Positions 1 through 6,336 of a stretch of DNA of 7,088 nucleotides are shown piece after piece. The notes under the pieces are model-generated. The model was not told the DNA's origin, did no database searches, and was given only the letters and a program-made list of their open reading frames with translations. Position 1 is the stretch's first letter. Every line of letters begins with the position of its first letter. Source of the stretch: an uncultured Parabacteroides sp. (GTDB lineage: Bacteria; Bacteroidota; Bacteroidia; Bacteroidales; Tannerellaceae); assembly GCA_947074335.1 (NCBI GenBank), contig CAMTPG010000135.1:1-7088 (forward strand), in the 5' to 3' direction. The translations under genes and the position numbers were made by a program.

Positions 1-4
1 TCTC

Positions 5-2047
5 CTACCGCACCGGAAACTCCGTAACCCGCAGCGTCGTACAACCATACGGTATTAACACAATCTCTTCGGCCTCCTCTCCGAAATCATTACCCTGCTG
101 AGTATAAAAAGCGATCGGACCGGTCGAGCCGCGATAAGCGGTCCAGTTCTTTACGCGATATGCCCGGGTATGAATTTCGAGCGGCGCATTTTCCACATTC
201 CAGGGGTACGGACTGAGCGGGCCGCTTTTCTTTTGCAGCCGGAATGCATCGGCAACCGCTTCGGGCCGGATGGCGGCTTTGGGCAGGGCATAATTCCAAG
301 GCGAATCGGAGGTTACTTCCGTGAAGAAGGTGCCGTAACGGGTGGTTTGCGCTTGCTCCATCTCCCGCTTTGTATGCGTCTCATTCATTTTCAGGGCATA
401 CAGCAGCGGACCGCGTTCTACCACGGCCGAATTATCGTACCAGCGCGAAATGCTGATATCGGCAGGCAGTTCGAGCGTGATCACATCATCCTGATTCCAG
501 GTGCGGTTGATCACGGCGATTTGTCCGGGATAAGCATCCACATCAACAGGCTGATTATTCAGTCGCACAACAGGCTGTTTGCACCAGCCGGGAATGCGCA
601 GATGAAACGGGAAGACGGCCGATTTAACCCCTTTCTCCGGAAACGTAAAGGTGAAGGTGATCTGATCGTCGAAGGGATATCCCGTCTGCTCGGTTATCCG
701 GACCGCTTTGCCGTTTTCCACCCGGGCCTGCACCACCGAGGGGGCATAAACCAGCGCGGCAATGCCGTTATCGGCCGTGGCATACCATAAATTCCGGGTA
801 AATTTGGGCCAGCCCTGATGCAGATTCGAGGTGCAGCAGGGATAACCGGTGAGTTCGCCGAACAAAATATCGGTATCATCGTGGGGCGTGGAGAATTCGC
901 GCCAGGTGCGGGTAATTTCAATCTGATTGGTCTGCTGATAATACTGACGGGCGGTATAATCATCGTTTACCTGCGTGGGCAAAGCGTTGTAAGCCACCCG
1001 CTCCAGATAGTCGGCCCATTGCACATCGCCGGTGATCTCCAGTATGCTTTCGAGCGAAAACATCATCTCCACGGCCGTACAAAGTTCGGAACCGTACACG
1101 GGATTCCCGAAACGCAACAGCTCGTCGCCGGCCCATAAACCCGTAGGCAGGCCGATATTCTGCCGTATTTTATACACAGCCGTTTCCATGGCGGTGAGCT
1201 GTGCAGGATCTTTGCTCTGCTGGAAATAAATAACCGGCTCTTTAAAACCCTGCGCCAGATTGACACAGTGCATGGTGTGCTGTTTCAGCAGATAATCGGT
1301 ATCGGCAAAAACATGCGTCCAGTTGTAGGTCTGTTTATGAATCAGCTCGCCCAGCTCCAGCAAAAAAGCATCGCCCGTAAGCGAATAAAGCCAGTACACA
1401 ATCATCAGATTATCGCCTCCGCGCTGTTCGCCCCAGAAGGTCCAGTTGCCCAGCGGCGTTACGGGCAGTTGCTGCAGCTGATACCGGAAATAGCGGGTCA
1501 TAAACGGAATAATCCGTTCATCGCCCGTAGCCGAATAGTATTGTTTCAGCACTTTGAGCATCACCATCTTCGGCCACCAGTCGCGTGCATTATTACGCTG
1601 CAACCCCGCTTCGGGCTCCCGATCGGTGGCAGGGCCGAAATAGCCGTCGGCCTGTTGCGAAGCCAGTGTCCATTCGATCCAGGGCTGCACTTTCGCAATC
1701 AGCGCTTTGTCATCGAGCTGATAAGCCAGCGGCAACAAACCGTCTATCCAGTACGGACCGCGCTCCCACACATCCCCGTCGCCGCCCAGCCAGCCGTTGC
1801 GCGGCCCTATCACCTGTTCGTACACCCGATCCAGATTGCCGGTCATCCCCTTCTGCATCCGCACCAGCTGTTCGTACAGCCAGCCGTCGGCACGGATAGC
1901 GCCCAGGGGCAGTTCGATGTAACGCTTCTGATAGAGCGGCTGCCTGTTATTCGGATAATTGGTGAACATCGTTTCATGTTGTGCTGCGGTGTGCTGTGTA
2001 GCGGCACCTGCCAGCAGGAGCACCAGGGTTAAGAAGGAATGTTTCAT
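5..2047 (-). CDS. Secreted GH127-family (DUF1680) beta-L-arabinofuranosidase-like glycoside hydrolase
   Basis: A complete 680-residue protein. Residues 1-23 look like a Sec signal peptide: K2, a hydrophobic core FLTLVLLLAGAA, then a TAAQ-type end. There is no lipobox Cys, so it is probably periplasmic. Residues about 40-560 match the DUF1680/GH127 fold, an (alpha/alpha)6 barrel followed by beta domains. The metal and nucleophile signature of the Bifidobacterium enzyme HypBA1 (Glu, Cys, Cys-Cys) is recognisable as E321-L-C323 and C404-C405 in the motif GYPCCTSNLHQGWPKF. E309 (AGDELL) is the likely counterpart of the acid/base Glu. Family members remove beta-L-arabinofuranosyl groups from plant glycans and glycoproteins; the substrate here is unknown. 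The ATG at 2045-2047 follows an AT-rich leader and gives an intact signal peptide. No SusC/SusD genes are in the window, and downstream genes lie off the left edge. GH146-type or another DUF1680 specificity is equally possible. Confidence 0.9.
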   Translation of the reverse strand: MKHSFLTLVLLLAGAATQHTAAQHETMFTNYPNNRQPLYQKRYIELPLGAIRADGWLYEQLVRMQKGMTGNLDRVYEQVIGPRNGWLGGDGDVWERGPYWIDGLLPLAYQLDDKALIAKVQPWIEWTLASQQADGYFGPATDREPEAGLQRNNARDWWPKMVMLKVLKQYYSATGDERIIPFMTRYFRYQLQQLPVTPLGNWTFWGEQRGGDNLMIVYWLYSLTGDAFLLELGELIHKQTYNWTHVFADTDYLLKQHTMHCVNLAQGFKEPVIYFQQSKDPAQLTAMETAVYKIRQNIGLPTGLWAGDELLRFGNPVYGSELCTAVEMMFSLESILEITGDVQWADYLERVAYNALPTQVNDDYTARQYYQQTNQIEITRTWREFSTPHDDTDILFGELTGYPCCTSNLHQGWPKFTRNLWYATADNGIAALVYAPSVVQARVENGKAVRITEQTGYPFDDQITFTFTFPEKGVKSAVFPFHLRIPGWCKQPVVRLNNQPVDVDAYPGQIAVINRTWNQDDVITLELPADISISRWYDNSAVVERGPLLYALKMNETHTKREMEQAQTTRYGTFFTEVTSDSPWNYALPKAAIRPEAVADAFRLQKKSGPLSPYPWNVENAPLEIHTRAYRVKNWTAYRGSTGPIAFYTQQGNDFGEEAEEIVLIPYGCTTLRVTEFPVR

Positions 2048-2125
2048 AATTAGTTATTTTTATTGAGCCGGCGTTTCACAAACCGGTTACCACCCGGCGT
2101 CCGACTCATCCACAAGATTAACAAA

Positions 2126-2142
2126 GATGCTGAATTAGCATC
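2126..2142. promoter_or_regulatory. Perfect inverted repeat at the predicted GH127 transcription start
   Basis: GATGCT-GAATT-AGCATC: 6-bp perfect arms around a 5-nt centre. It begins immediately downstream of the -7 box at 2147-2154, so it would cover about +1 to +17 of the GH127 transcript. That position suits a repressor operator or a 5' hairpin in the mRNA. No regulator gene for it is visible nearby. Confidence 0.35.
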
Positions 2143-2146
2143 CCTA

Positions 2147-2154
2147 CAAATATA
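2147..2154 (-). promoter_or_regulatory. Putative sigma-ABfr -7 box for the GH127 gene
   Basis: Read on the minus strand this is TATATTTG, a full match to the Bacteroidota -7 consensus TAnnTTTG. No clear TTG is present 19-21 nt upstream, where the sequence is only T-rich, so the -33 element is weak. The predicted transcription start near 2143 would give a leader of roughly 95 nt before the GH127 start codon. Confidence 0.5.
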
Positions 2155-2337
2155 TAAAAATATTATTCAGAAAATTAAATCTAATTTTTTAACATTACAA
2201 AAAATTGGTTAATTTCGCCCCGATTACCGCACGACAGACCCATCCGTTCGAAAGAATCCGCAGCCGGTAAATAAAAGGCAGCGAATGCCGGGAATGAAAA
2301 AACAGGAGTAGTATATGATATAAAACAAATTACTGAA

Positions 2338-3420
2338 ATGAATACAAATGAACTGAATGAAGAGAAACAGGTTATGGATACCTGTGGAAATAACAATTTC
2401 TCAAACGCAGATGAAAAGACATCGGTTATCACTTCCGATTATTTAAAAGCGAATACAACGATCAAAGGCTGGCTTTTGCTTTATTTAATATTAACGTGTG
2501 TCGGACCATCCGTAAGCTTAATCCTTGCGCTTACATCCTTCAGCCTTGAAGACTGTGGCGGAAGCTATTTCCTGGCATTTTCCGATATTGCCACCTTCAT
2601 TGTCATACTATTGTTAGCGTGTTATGTGATCTATTCGTTTTATAACCGCAAACCTGATGCCGTATTTTTAGCGAAGATCTATACGGTTACTTTATTCGCT
2701 TTCAATCTCTTTGTGTTGGGACTGGGCGAATATGAGACAACCGGTATCGGTAGTCTGAACCACATCATCCGTTCTCTGATTTACACGATGGTCTGGTTTT
2801 CCTTTTTATGTTTTTCCAGACAGGTGGCAGAGGTCATTCCGAAAAGTTTCCGAAAAAGAACAGCCAAAGATTATTACATCATTGCCATCGTCGCGCTTAT
2901 TCCCCTGTTTTTCTATTCGGCAGGTACCATCGATTTAATCAATAAAGAAGCAAATCCGGTTGAAGAACCTAAGGCGACCCTTGTTCTTGTTGAAAATGAA
3001 TACACCGACGGAAAAGTAATTTTTAAACGCCCCGAAGGTTTTGTATGTGAGAAAAAAGAGCTTACGAACCCGCAGCTTACATTTTATGAATTAGAATCCG
3101 AAAACAATGCCACAATCACCTTTTGCAGTGATTATGAAACAGATTATTCCGCCTCCAATTTTAATGAATACTGGGAAAACTGGCAGGATGAGCGAATTGC
3201 GGAAATCCCGTCGCAGGAGGTAATCAATGAAAAATACAGCATCAACGGTCACCCCTATTTCTATAAAGCGATGAAATATCCGTCGGAAGACGGATCTCTT
3301 TTTTGGCGTTTTATTCTGATGACCAATGCCAAAACGGGTAAAATCTGCTTACTTTCCTGTTATGATAACGGCGACGACGACTATGTGGATGAAATACTGA
3401 ACACGATTCGGTTTATATAA
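2338..3420 (+). CDS. DUF2569-like multi-pass membrane protein with a C-terminal extracytoplasmic domain
   Basis: A 360-residue protein. Residues 1-40 are polar. Five hydrophobic segments follow at about 43-66, 77-101, 111-128, 142-160 and 177-195. The start of the first segment (TIKGWLLLYLILTCVGPSVS) and the late motif RSLIYTMVWFSFLCFSRQVAEV resemble the four-helix DUF2569 family (GWL...GP...; R-I-W...S-RV). After the fifth helix, residues about 215-360 form a soluble domain: VIFKRPEGF, alternating strands, NGHPYFYKAM, FWRFILMTN, ending YVDEILNTIRF. This pattern is like the PsbP/DcrB/DUF1795-type fold, an analogy made by eye. The function is unknown. Because the last helix precedes it, the C-terminal domain probably lies outside the cytoplasm. 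Base composition is AT-richer than the GH127 gene (a 60-base sample at 2941-3000 has 23 G+C, against 42 at 1741-1800). The ATG at 2338 is the first in frame; M13 is an alternative start. It is transcribed alone, convergent with the redox operon. Confidence 0.8.
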   Translation: MNTNELNEEKQVMDTCGNNNFSNADEKTSVITSDYLKANTTIKGWLLLYLILTCVGPSVSLILALTSFSLEDCGGSYFLAFSDIATFIVILLLACYVIYSFYNRKPDAVFLAKIYTVTLFAFNLFVLGLGEYETTGIGSLNHIIRSLIYTMVWFSFLCFSRQVAEVIPKSFRKRTAKDYYIIAIVALIPLFFYSAGTIDLINKEANPVEEPKATLVLVENEYTDGKVIFKRPEGFVCEKKELTNPQLTFYELESENNATITFCSDYETDYSASNFNEYWENWQDERIAEIPSQEVINEKYSINGHPYFYKAMKYPSEDGSLFWRFILMTNAKTGKICLLSCYDNGDDDYVDEILNTIRFI

Positions 3421-3461
3421 GGATCGGTCTGCTTCCGGGCAAATTGATTCGCTTTAAATCA

Positions 3462-3493
3462 TGATCTGTCCGTGCTCCGGCACAGACAGATCA
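3462..3493. terminator. Hairpin between convergent genes, likely bidirectional terminator
   Basis: The arms are TGATCTGTC (3462-3470) and GACAGATCA (3485-3493), perfectly complementary. After one C/A mismatch, GTGC/GCAC continues the stem around a TCCG loop. It lies 41 bp after the stop of the plus-strand membrane protein gene and 25 bp after the stop of the minus-strand flavin oxidoreductase gene. Neither side has a strong U-tract, so termination is inferred from position and stem strength. CAGATCAG recurs just downstream at 3503-3510. Confidence 0.6.
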
Positions 3494-3518
3494 GAAACAA
3501 ACCAGATCAGAAGCTCGC

Positions 3519-4616
3519 TCACTCCCTCCCCCTCACATACCGCCCGATCATCCCCGGATCCTGCATCAGCGGGCGGGCCATGCCCAGGTAGCTGATATTG
3601 GTTTCGTTGATCATCTTTTCCATCTCGTCGAAATCGCGGTTTCCGCCTGTTACGATGACGGGGGCTGAGATCTGATCGGCTATTTTGGCTGCGATCTCTC
3701 TGTAATAGGCCTTATTGCCGCGGCCGCTCCAGAAATCACCGCTTATCTCGATGGCGTCGATGCCTCGTTTGTCGAGCTCTTTACATAAATAGATACAGTC
3801 TTCGTGAGTGATGCCTCCTTCAAAATCGTCTTCGCTGTGCACTTTGATCCAAATCGGATACTCATCGCCCACGGCTTTGCGGATGGCTTCGTAGACCTCT
3901 ATTGTCAGGCGAAACCGGTTTTCGCGACTGCCGCCATACTCATCCGTGCGGCGGTTGTAGTAGGGTGTGGCCGACTGATGCAGCAGATAGCCGTGCGAAG
4001 CATGGATCTCGACACCGTCGAATCCCGATTTCTTGGCTCTCACGGCAGCCTGCGCAAACCGGTCGACAAGCGCTTTGATCTCGTCGCGTGTCATCGCTTT
4101 GGGTACGATGCCCGTTTTCAGGTTTGCCACGGCACTCATCCCCGGCACTTCGTGCGTCAGCTCATCCTTTATTCTGTAATTGGAGCCCAGCTGAACCAGC
4201 TGCATCAGGAAATTGGCGCCGTGCTGCTTCACCGCCTGAGTCAGCTCCGTATACTGATCGATAAACCGGTCGTCGTAGATGGCAAAAATATCCATATCCT
4301 TCTCGCGTTCGTCGATCACCGTATAGCCCGAGAGGATGGTACCCACCCCGCCTTTGGCCAGGTTCACATACAATTCGGTGGTTGCCTCTTTATCGATAAA
4401 ACCCTGATTGGTTCTGTCTTCTATCGAGGCACGAATAAACCGGTTCTTCAGATTAAGATTACCGATCTGAGTCTTGTCCAATAATGTTTTCATATCATTT
4501 TTTGTTTTAATTGAAGTCGTTTCGGATGCAGTCTCCTCCCCCTTCAATGCAATTTTGAAGGATAAAACAAGCAGGCACAGAGCCAGGATAATATTCAGTA
4601 TTTTCGATGTATTCAT
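3519..4616 (-). CDS. Old Yellow Enzyme-family NADH:flavin oxidoreductase with N-terminal membrane anchor
   Basis: A 365-residue protein. The core from about M42 (MKTLLDKTQIGNLNLKNRF) to the end is an FMN-dependent OYE TIM barrel of normal length. Visible motifs are GVEIHASHGYLLHQ (201-214, with the H205/H208 pair that binds the substrate carbonyl in the family), NRRTDEYGGSRENRFR (221-236), and VTGGNRDF (322-329) with YLGMARPLMQDP (343-354) for FMN phosphate binding. There is no C-terminal Fe-S or FAD domain of the 2,4-dienoyl-CoA reductase type. Family members reduce activated C=C bonds with NAD(P)H. Residues 1-41 are unusual: hydrophobic ILNIILALCLLVLSF (6-20), then a charged linker. The segment has no lipobox and no obvious cleavage site, so it looks like an anchor. 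The ATG at 4616 lies 10 bp after the upstream stop, supporting the long form; an internal ATG at 4493 would give a soluble enzyme. It forms an operon with the FMN/Fe-S membrane protein, which may be its electron donor. Confidence 0.88.
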   Translation of the reverse strand: MNTSKILNIILALCLLVLSFKIALKGEETASETTSIKTKNDMKTLLDKTQIGNLNLKNRFIRASIEDRTNQGFIDKEATTELYVNLAKGGVGTILSGYTVIDEREKDMDIFAIYDDRFIDQYTELTQAVKQHGANFLMQLVQLGSNYRIKDELTHEVPGMSAVANLKTGIVPKAMTRDEIKALVDRFAQAAVRAKKSGFDGVEIHASHGYLLHQSATPYYNRRTDEYGGSRENRFRLTIEVYEAIRKAVGDEYPIWIKVHSEDDFEGGITHEDCIYLCKELDKRGIDAIEISGDFWSGRGNKAYYREIAAKIADQISAPVIVTGGNRDFDEMEKMINETNISYLGMARPLMQDPGMIGRYVRGRE

Positions 4617-4626
4617 ATTATATTGT

Positions 4627-5703
4627 TTATTTGGTTTGTTGAGTGAATTTTAACAGCGAGCCTGTGGGGCATACAAAACGACAGTACGGACGTTGCACCA
4701 CACACGAGAGCAGGGCAAAAATAACAGCGCCGATTATTATCGGTACCGAGGCGCTGGTAAATAAAAATGCGGTGAATAATTCGTAATCCAGTACCTCAAA
4801 ACCGATGCCGGCCCACATCACGCCCATGATCAGAAACCACAGACCCTCTCTGAAATAGTCCAGATATTTCAGCTGCTTCTGCGTCAGTTTGAGTTTGTAA
4901 AAATTGGTTTTGCCCAACAGCTCCTGGCAGGAGCCCATCGGACAGACCCAGGTGCAGTAATGATTCTTCTTTCCGAACAGCGGATATATAAAAGCCGTGA
5001 TCAGCAGCAAAACAGGGATCACCGAAAGCCAGATATTCAGTCCGTTCGAGAAGAAATTAACCAGCAGCGAGAGGGAGATAAAGCTGCCGCTCCAAAAACC
5101 GAGAACAACCACATTGAGAACCAGCTGCACCATTCTGTACCGCTTATTTTTATAGAACAGCGGCAACACCATGGCTCCGGTCACCAGTACGAGAACCGCC
5201 CAAAATCGAAGATCATGCCATTTGAATGACGACGCACTACCGGCCGGAGCCGTATCGGTGGCATAGCGCAAAGCATGGTTTACATTTTCTATAATCGCCG
5301 ACGAGGAGAGCGTGGCTCCCGTTGTGGCATCCACCGTCCGGGCAATCGCCTCTGCGGGAGTCAGCCCGTCCCAGGCCGTCAGCAGACCGCTGTTCAGCAC
5401 CGAAGCCAGAAAGTCGGGCGATTCCGAATTCTGCAGCAGCTCTATTTTTTGGATGCGGCCATCCTTCAGACTGATTTGCACCGGCGTATTGCCGGCATAC
5501 CCGAAAATACCCTTCCCCATGGTCCGGGTCGATATTACCCGTGTGCCGTCGGCAGTCACCCACTCGTCGGCCTGTTCCTTTTGTTCTTTCTTAAATAACT
5601 CATCCACCGGACGATTAAACACCCGCCCCTCCTTATTTATCGCAACAACCATCAAAAGCAGGATGCAGGTGATGAGTTGGAGAAATCGTTTTAATCCGTT
5701 CAT
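4627..5703 (-). CDS. NosR/PceC-like membrane electron-transfer protein: FMN-binding domain plus 4Fe-4S motifs
   Basis: A 358-residue protein. TM1 is at about 6-22. Residues about 45-150 form an FMN-binding domain ending in DATTGATLSS (125-134). This is the site motif for covalent FMN attachment by ApbE, with T131 as the expected flavinylated residue. Further helices lie at about 166-183, 190-213, 222-243, 287-308 and 311-336. Two iron-sulfur motifs follow: C250-TWV-C254-PMGSC258 after the fourth helix and C341-RFV-C345-PTG at the end. Positive charges (YKNKRYR, GKKNH) place the Cys motifs in the cytoplasm and the FMN domain outside. This is the topology proposed for NosR and PceC, which pass electrons across the inner membrane. 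Unlike NosR it has no soluble ferredoxin domain. It is the first gene of a two-gene operon, divergent from hxlR. No apbE is in the window, so a flavin transferase must be encoded elsewhere. The downstream acceptor is inferred to be the adjacent OYE-family enzyme. Confidence 0.87.
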   Translation of the reverse strand: MNGLKRFLQLITCILLLMVVAINKEGRVFNRPVDELFKKEQKEQADEWVTADGTRVISTRTMGKGIFGYAGNTPVQISLKDGRIQKIELLQNSESPDFLASVLNSGLLTAWDGLTPAEAIARTVDATTGATLSSSAIIENVNHALRYATDTAPAGSASSFKWHDLRFWAVLVLVTGAMVLPLFYKNKRYRMVQLVLNVVVLGFWSGSFISLSLLVNFFSNGLNIWLSVIPVLLLITAFIYPLFGKKNHYCTWVCPMGSCQELLGKTNFYKLKLTQKQLKYLDYFREGLWFLIMGVMWAGIGFEVLDYELFTAFLFTSASVPIIIGAVIFALLSCVVQRPYCRFVCPTGSLLKFTQQTK

Positions 5704-5726
5704 GCCTTAAATTATTTATTATTTTC

Positions 5727-5757
5727 TTGCAAAGCTAAACGCATACTGTTACTTTTG
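5727..5757 (+). promoter_or_regulatory. Sigma-ABfr promoter of the hxlR-family gene
   Basis: The -33 TTG (5727-5729), a 20-nt spacer and TACTTTTG (5750-5757) give a full match to the Bacteroidota consensus. The predicted start near 5762 leaves a leader of about 40 nt before the ATG at 5803. The -7 box lies within a small inverted repeat, TACTT-TTGC-AAGTA (5750-5763). Confidence 0.75.
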
Positions 5758-5760
5758 CAA
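5730..5760 (-). promoter_or_regulatory. Sigma-ABfr promoter of the FMN/Fe-S-OYE operon
   Basis: On the minus strand the -33 TTG (plus 5758-5760) is followed by exactly 20 nt and then TAGCTTTG (plus 5737-5730), a full TAnnTTTG match. Transcription would start near 5724, about 20 nt before the ATG at 5703. It overlaps the opposing hxlR promoter over essentially its whole length. Confidence 0.75.
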
Positions 5761-5764
5761 GTAC

Positions 5765-5786
5765 TTACCATATTGTGATATAGTAA
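5765..5786. promoter_or_regulatory. Candidate HxlR operator
   Basis: TTACcATAT-TGTG-ATATaGTAA is an inverted repeat with 9-nt arms, one mismatch and a 4-nt centre. Its size and TTAC/GTAA ends suit a winged-helix dimer such as HxlR. It lies just downstream of the predicted hxlR start (autorepression) and at about -41 to -62 of the opposing redox operon (activation or promoter switching). Assigning it to HxlR rests on adjacency. Confidence 0.55.
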
Positions 5787-5802
5787 CTAAATAGTGTATT
5801 TT

Positions 5803-6165
5803 ATGGAGAATCAGTGCAATAAAAATCAATATTTTTTGAACGGAGAGGTATATTTCTGTTCACTGGAGTTGGCGGTGAATGTAATCGGCGGCAAATGGAA
5901 GTCGTTACTGCTATACCACCTGCAATGCAAACCCCGACGTTCCAGCGAATTACAACAGCTCATTCACGGCATATCCAATAAGATGTTCACCCAGGCCGTG
6001 CGCGATCTGGAACGCGACGGATTAATCAAAAGAACGGTGTTTCCCGTTGTACCCCCCAAAGTGGAATACGAATTGACCGAACTGGGCCGGTCGGTTATCC
6101 CCGTTATCAATCAGCTGGCAGTCTGGGGAAGATCCATTGGCGAACTTTACCGCAAAGAGGAATGA
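5803..6165 (+). CDS. HxlR-family winged-helix transcriptional regulator
   Basis: A 120-residue protein from the ATG at 5803; an in-frame GTG at 5794 would add three residues (MYF) and is less likely. It matches the HxlR/DUF24 pattern throughout: C19-SLELAVNVIGGKWKSLLL, RSSELQQLIHGISNKMF for the recognition region, then RDLERDGLIKR, PPKVEYELTELG in the wing, and a C-terminal dimerisation helix with W108. C19 is at the conserved N-terminal Cys position of the family, used by thiol sensors such as YodB and CatR of Bacillus to detect quinones and other electrophiles. C5 and C42 are additional. The gene is divergent from the FMN/Fe-S-OYE operon with overlapping promoters, so it very likely controls that operon and itself. 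Whether it represses or activates, and its ligand, cannot be read from the sequence. Confidence 0.92.
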   Translation: MENQCNKNQYFLNGEVYFCSLELAVNVIGGKWKSLLLYHLQCKPRRSSELQQLIHGISNKMFTQAVRDLERDGLIKRTVFPVVPPKVEYELTELGRSVIPVINQLAVWGRSIGELYRKEE

Positions 6166-6187
6166 TTTTTTCTTTTCCCGTTTCCTC

Positions 6188-6218
6188 TTGACAACCCCGC
6201 TCAAATTGTGTATCTTTA
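6188..6218 (+). promoter_or_regulatory. Possible promoter downstream of hxlR
   Basis: TTG (6188-6190), 20 nt, then TATCTTTA (6211-6218), one mismatch from TAnnTTTG. It would drive transcription into the GC-rich structured stretch from about 6222. No coding gene follows, so this is either a chance match or the promoter of a non-coding RNA. Confidence 0.3.
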
Positions 6219-6292
6219 TACTACCCGGGCGGGGCGGCATCTCCCGATGATACCCCAAAAGCCCGCTCCCTGAATACCTCCCGATCCGTGAA

Positions 6293-6319
6293 CCGATACA
6301 TCGGCATCCGCCGGCCGAT
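6293..6319. repeat. Overlapping GC-rich inverted repeats
   Basis: CCGAT-AC-ATCGG (6293-6304) overlaps ATCGGC-N8-GCCGAT (6300-6305 with 6314-6319). The shared ATCGG can pair with either partner, so the two stems exclude each other. CCGATAC occurs twice (6293-6299, 6315-6321). Function unknown. Confidence 0.4.
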
Positions 6320-6336
6320 ACCCCCCGACAGATTCA

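Larger units (their letters stand above)
2048..2337. other. Divergent intergenic region between GH127 and the DUF2569-like gene
   Basis: This 290-bp spacer separates the minus-strand GH127 gene from the plus-strand membrane protein gene. It holds the -7 box and palindrome listed separately, a 7-bp direct repeat CCGGCGT (2068-2074 and 2094-2100) and the palindrome AACCGGTT (2081-2088). Bases about 2143-2215 are very AT-rich. For the plus-strand gene the best -7 candidate is TAATTTCG at 2210-2217, one mismatch from TAnnTTTG and without a TTG at the right distance. No small gene is convincing here. Confidence 0.5.

Noticed and set aside
170..2032. Long open frames on the plus strand (170-790, 818-1138, 1268-2032) opposite the GH127 gene
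   Set aside because: They lie within a confidently identified gene, show no family resemblance and carry low-complexity Arg/His/Gln-rich translations typical of antisense frames in GC-rich coding DNA.
3804..4484. A 226-codon plus-strand frame opposite the OYE gene
   Set aside because: The minus-strand OYE motifs are unambiguous across this stretch, and the opposing translation resembles no known protein.
4574..4616. Lipoprotein signal in the OYE N-terminus because of C14 in ILALCLLV
   Set aside because: The residues before Cys (LAL) do not fit a lipobox, which needs a small residue such as Gly, Ala or Ser at -1.
5237..5710. Overlapping frames opposite or out of frame with the FMN-binding domain
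   Set aside because: The DATTGAT flavinylation motif and the continuous membrane protein frame explain this DNA.
6145..6176. Possible intrinsic terminator after hxlR (CTTT-ACCGC-AAAG then a T-run at 6166-6171)
   Set aside because: The stem is only 4 bp and lies inside the coding sequence, separated from the T-run; too weak to call.
6195..6234. CCCCGC (6195-6200) with GCGGGG (6229-6234) as a terminator stem
   Set aside because: The 28-nt loop and lack of a U-tract make a terminator unlikely; the pairing may be chance in GC-rich DNA.
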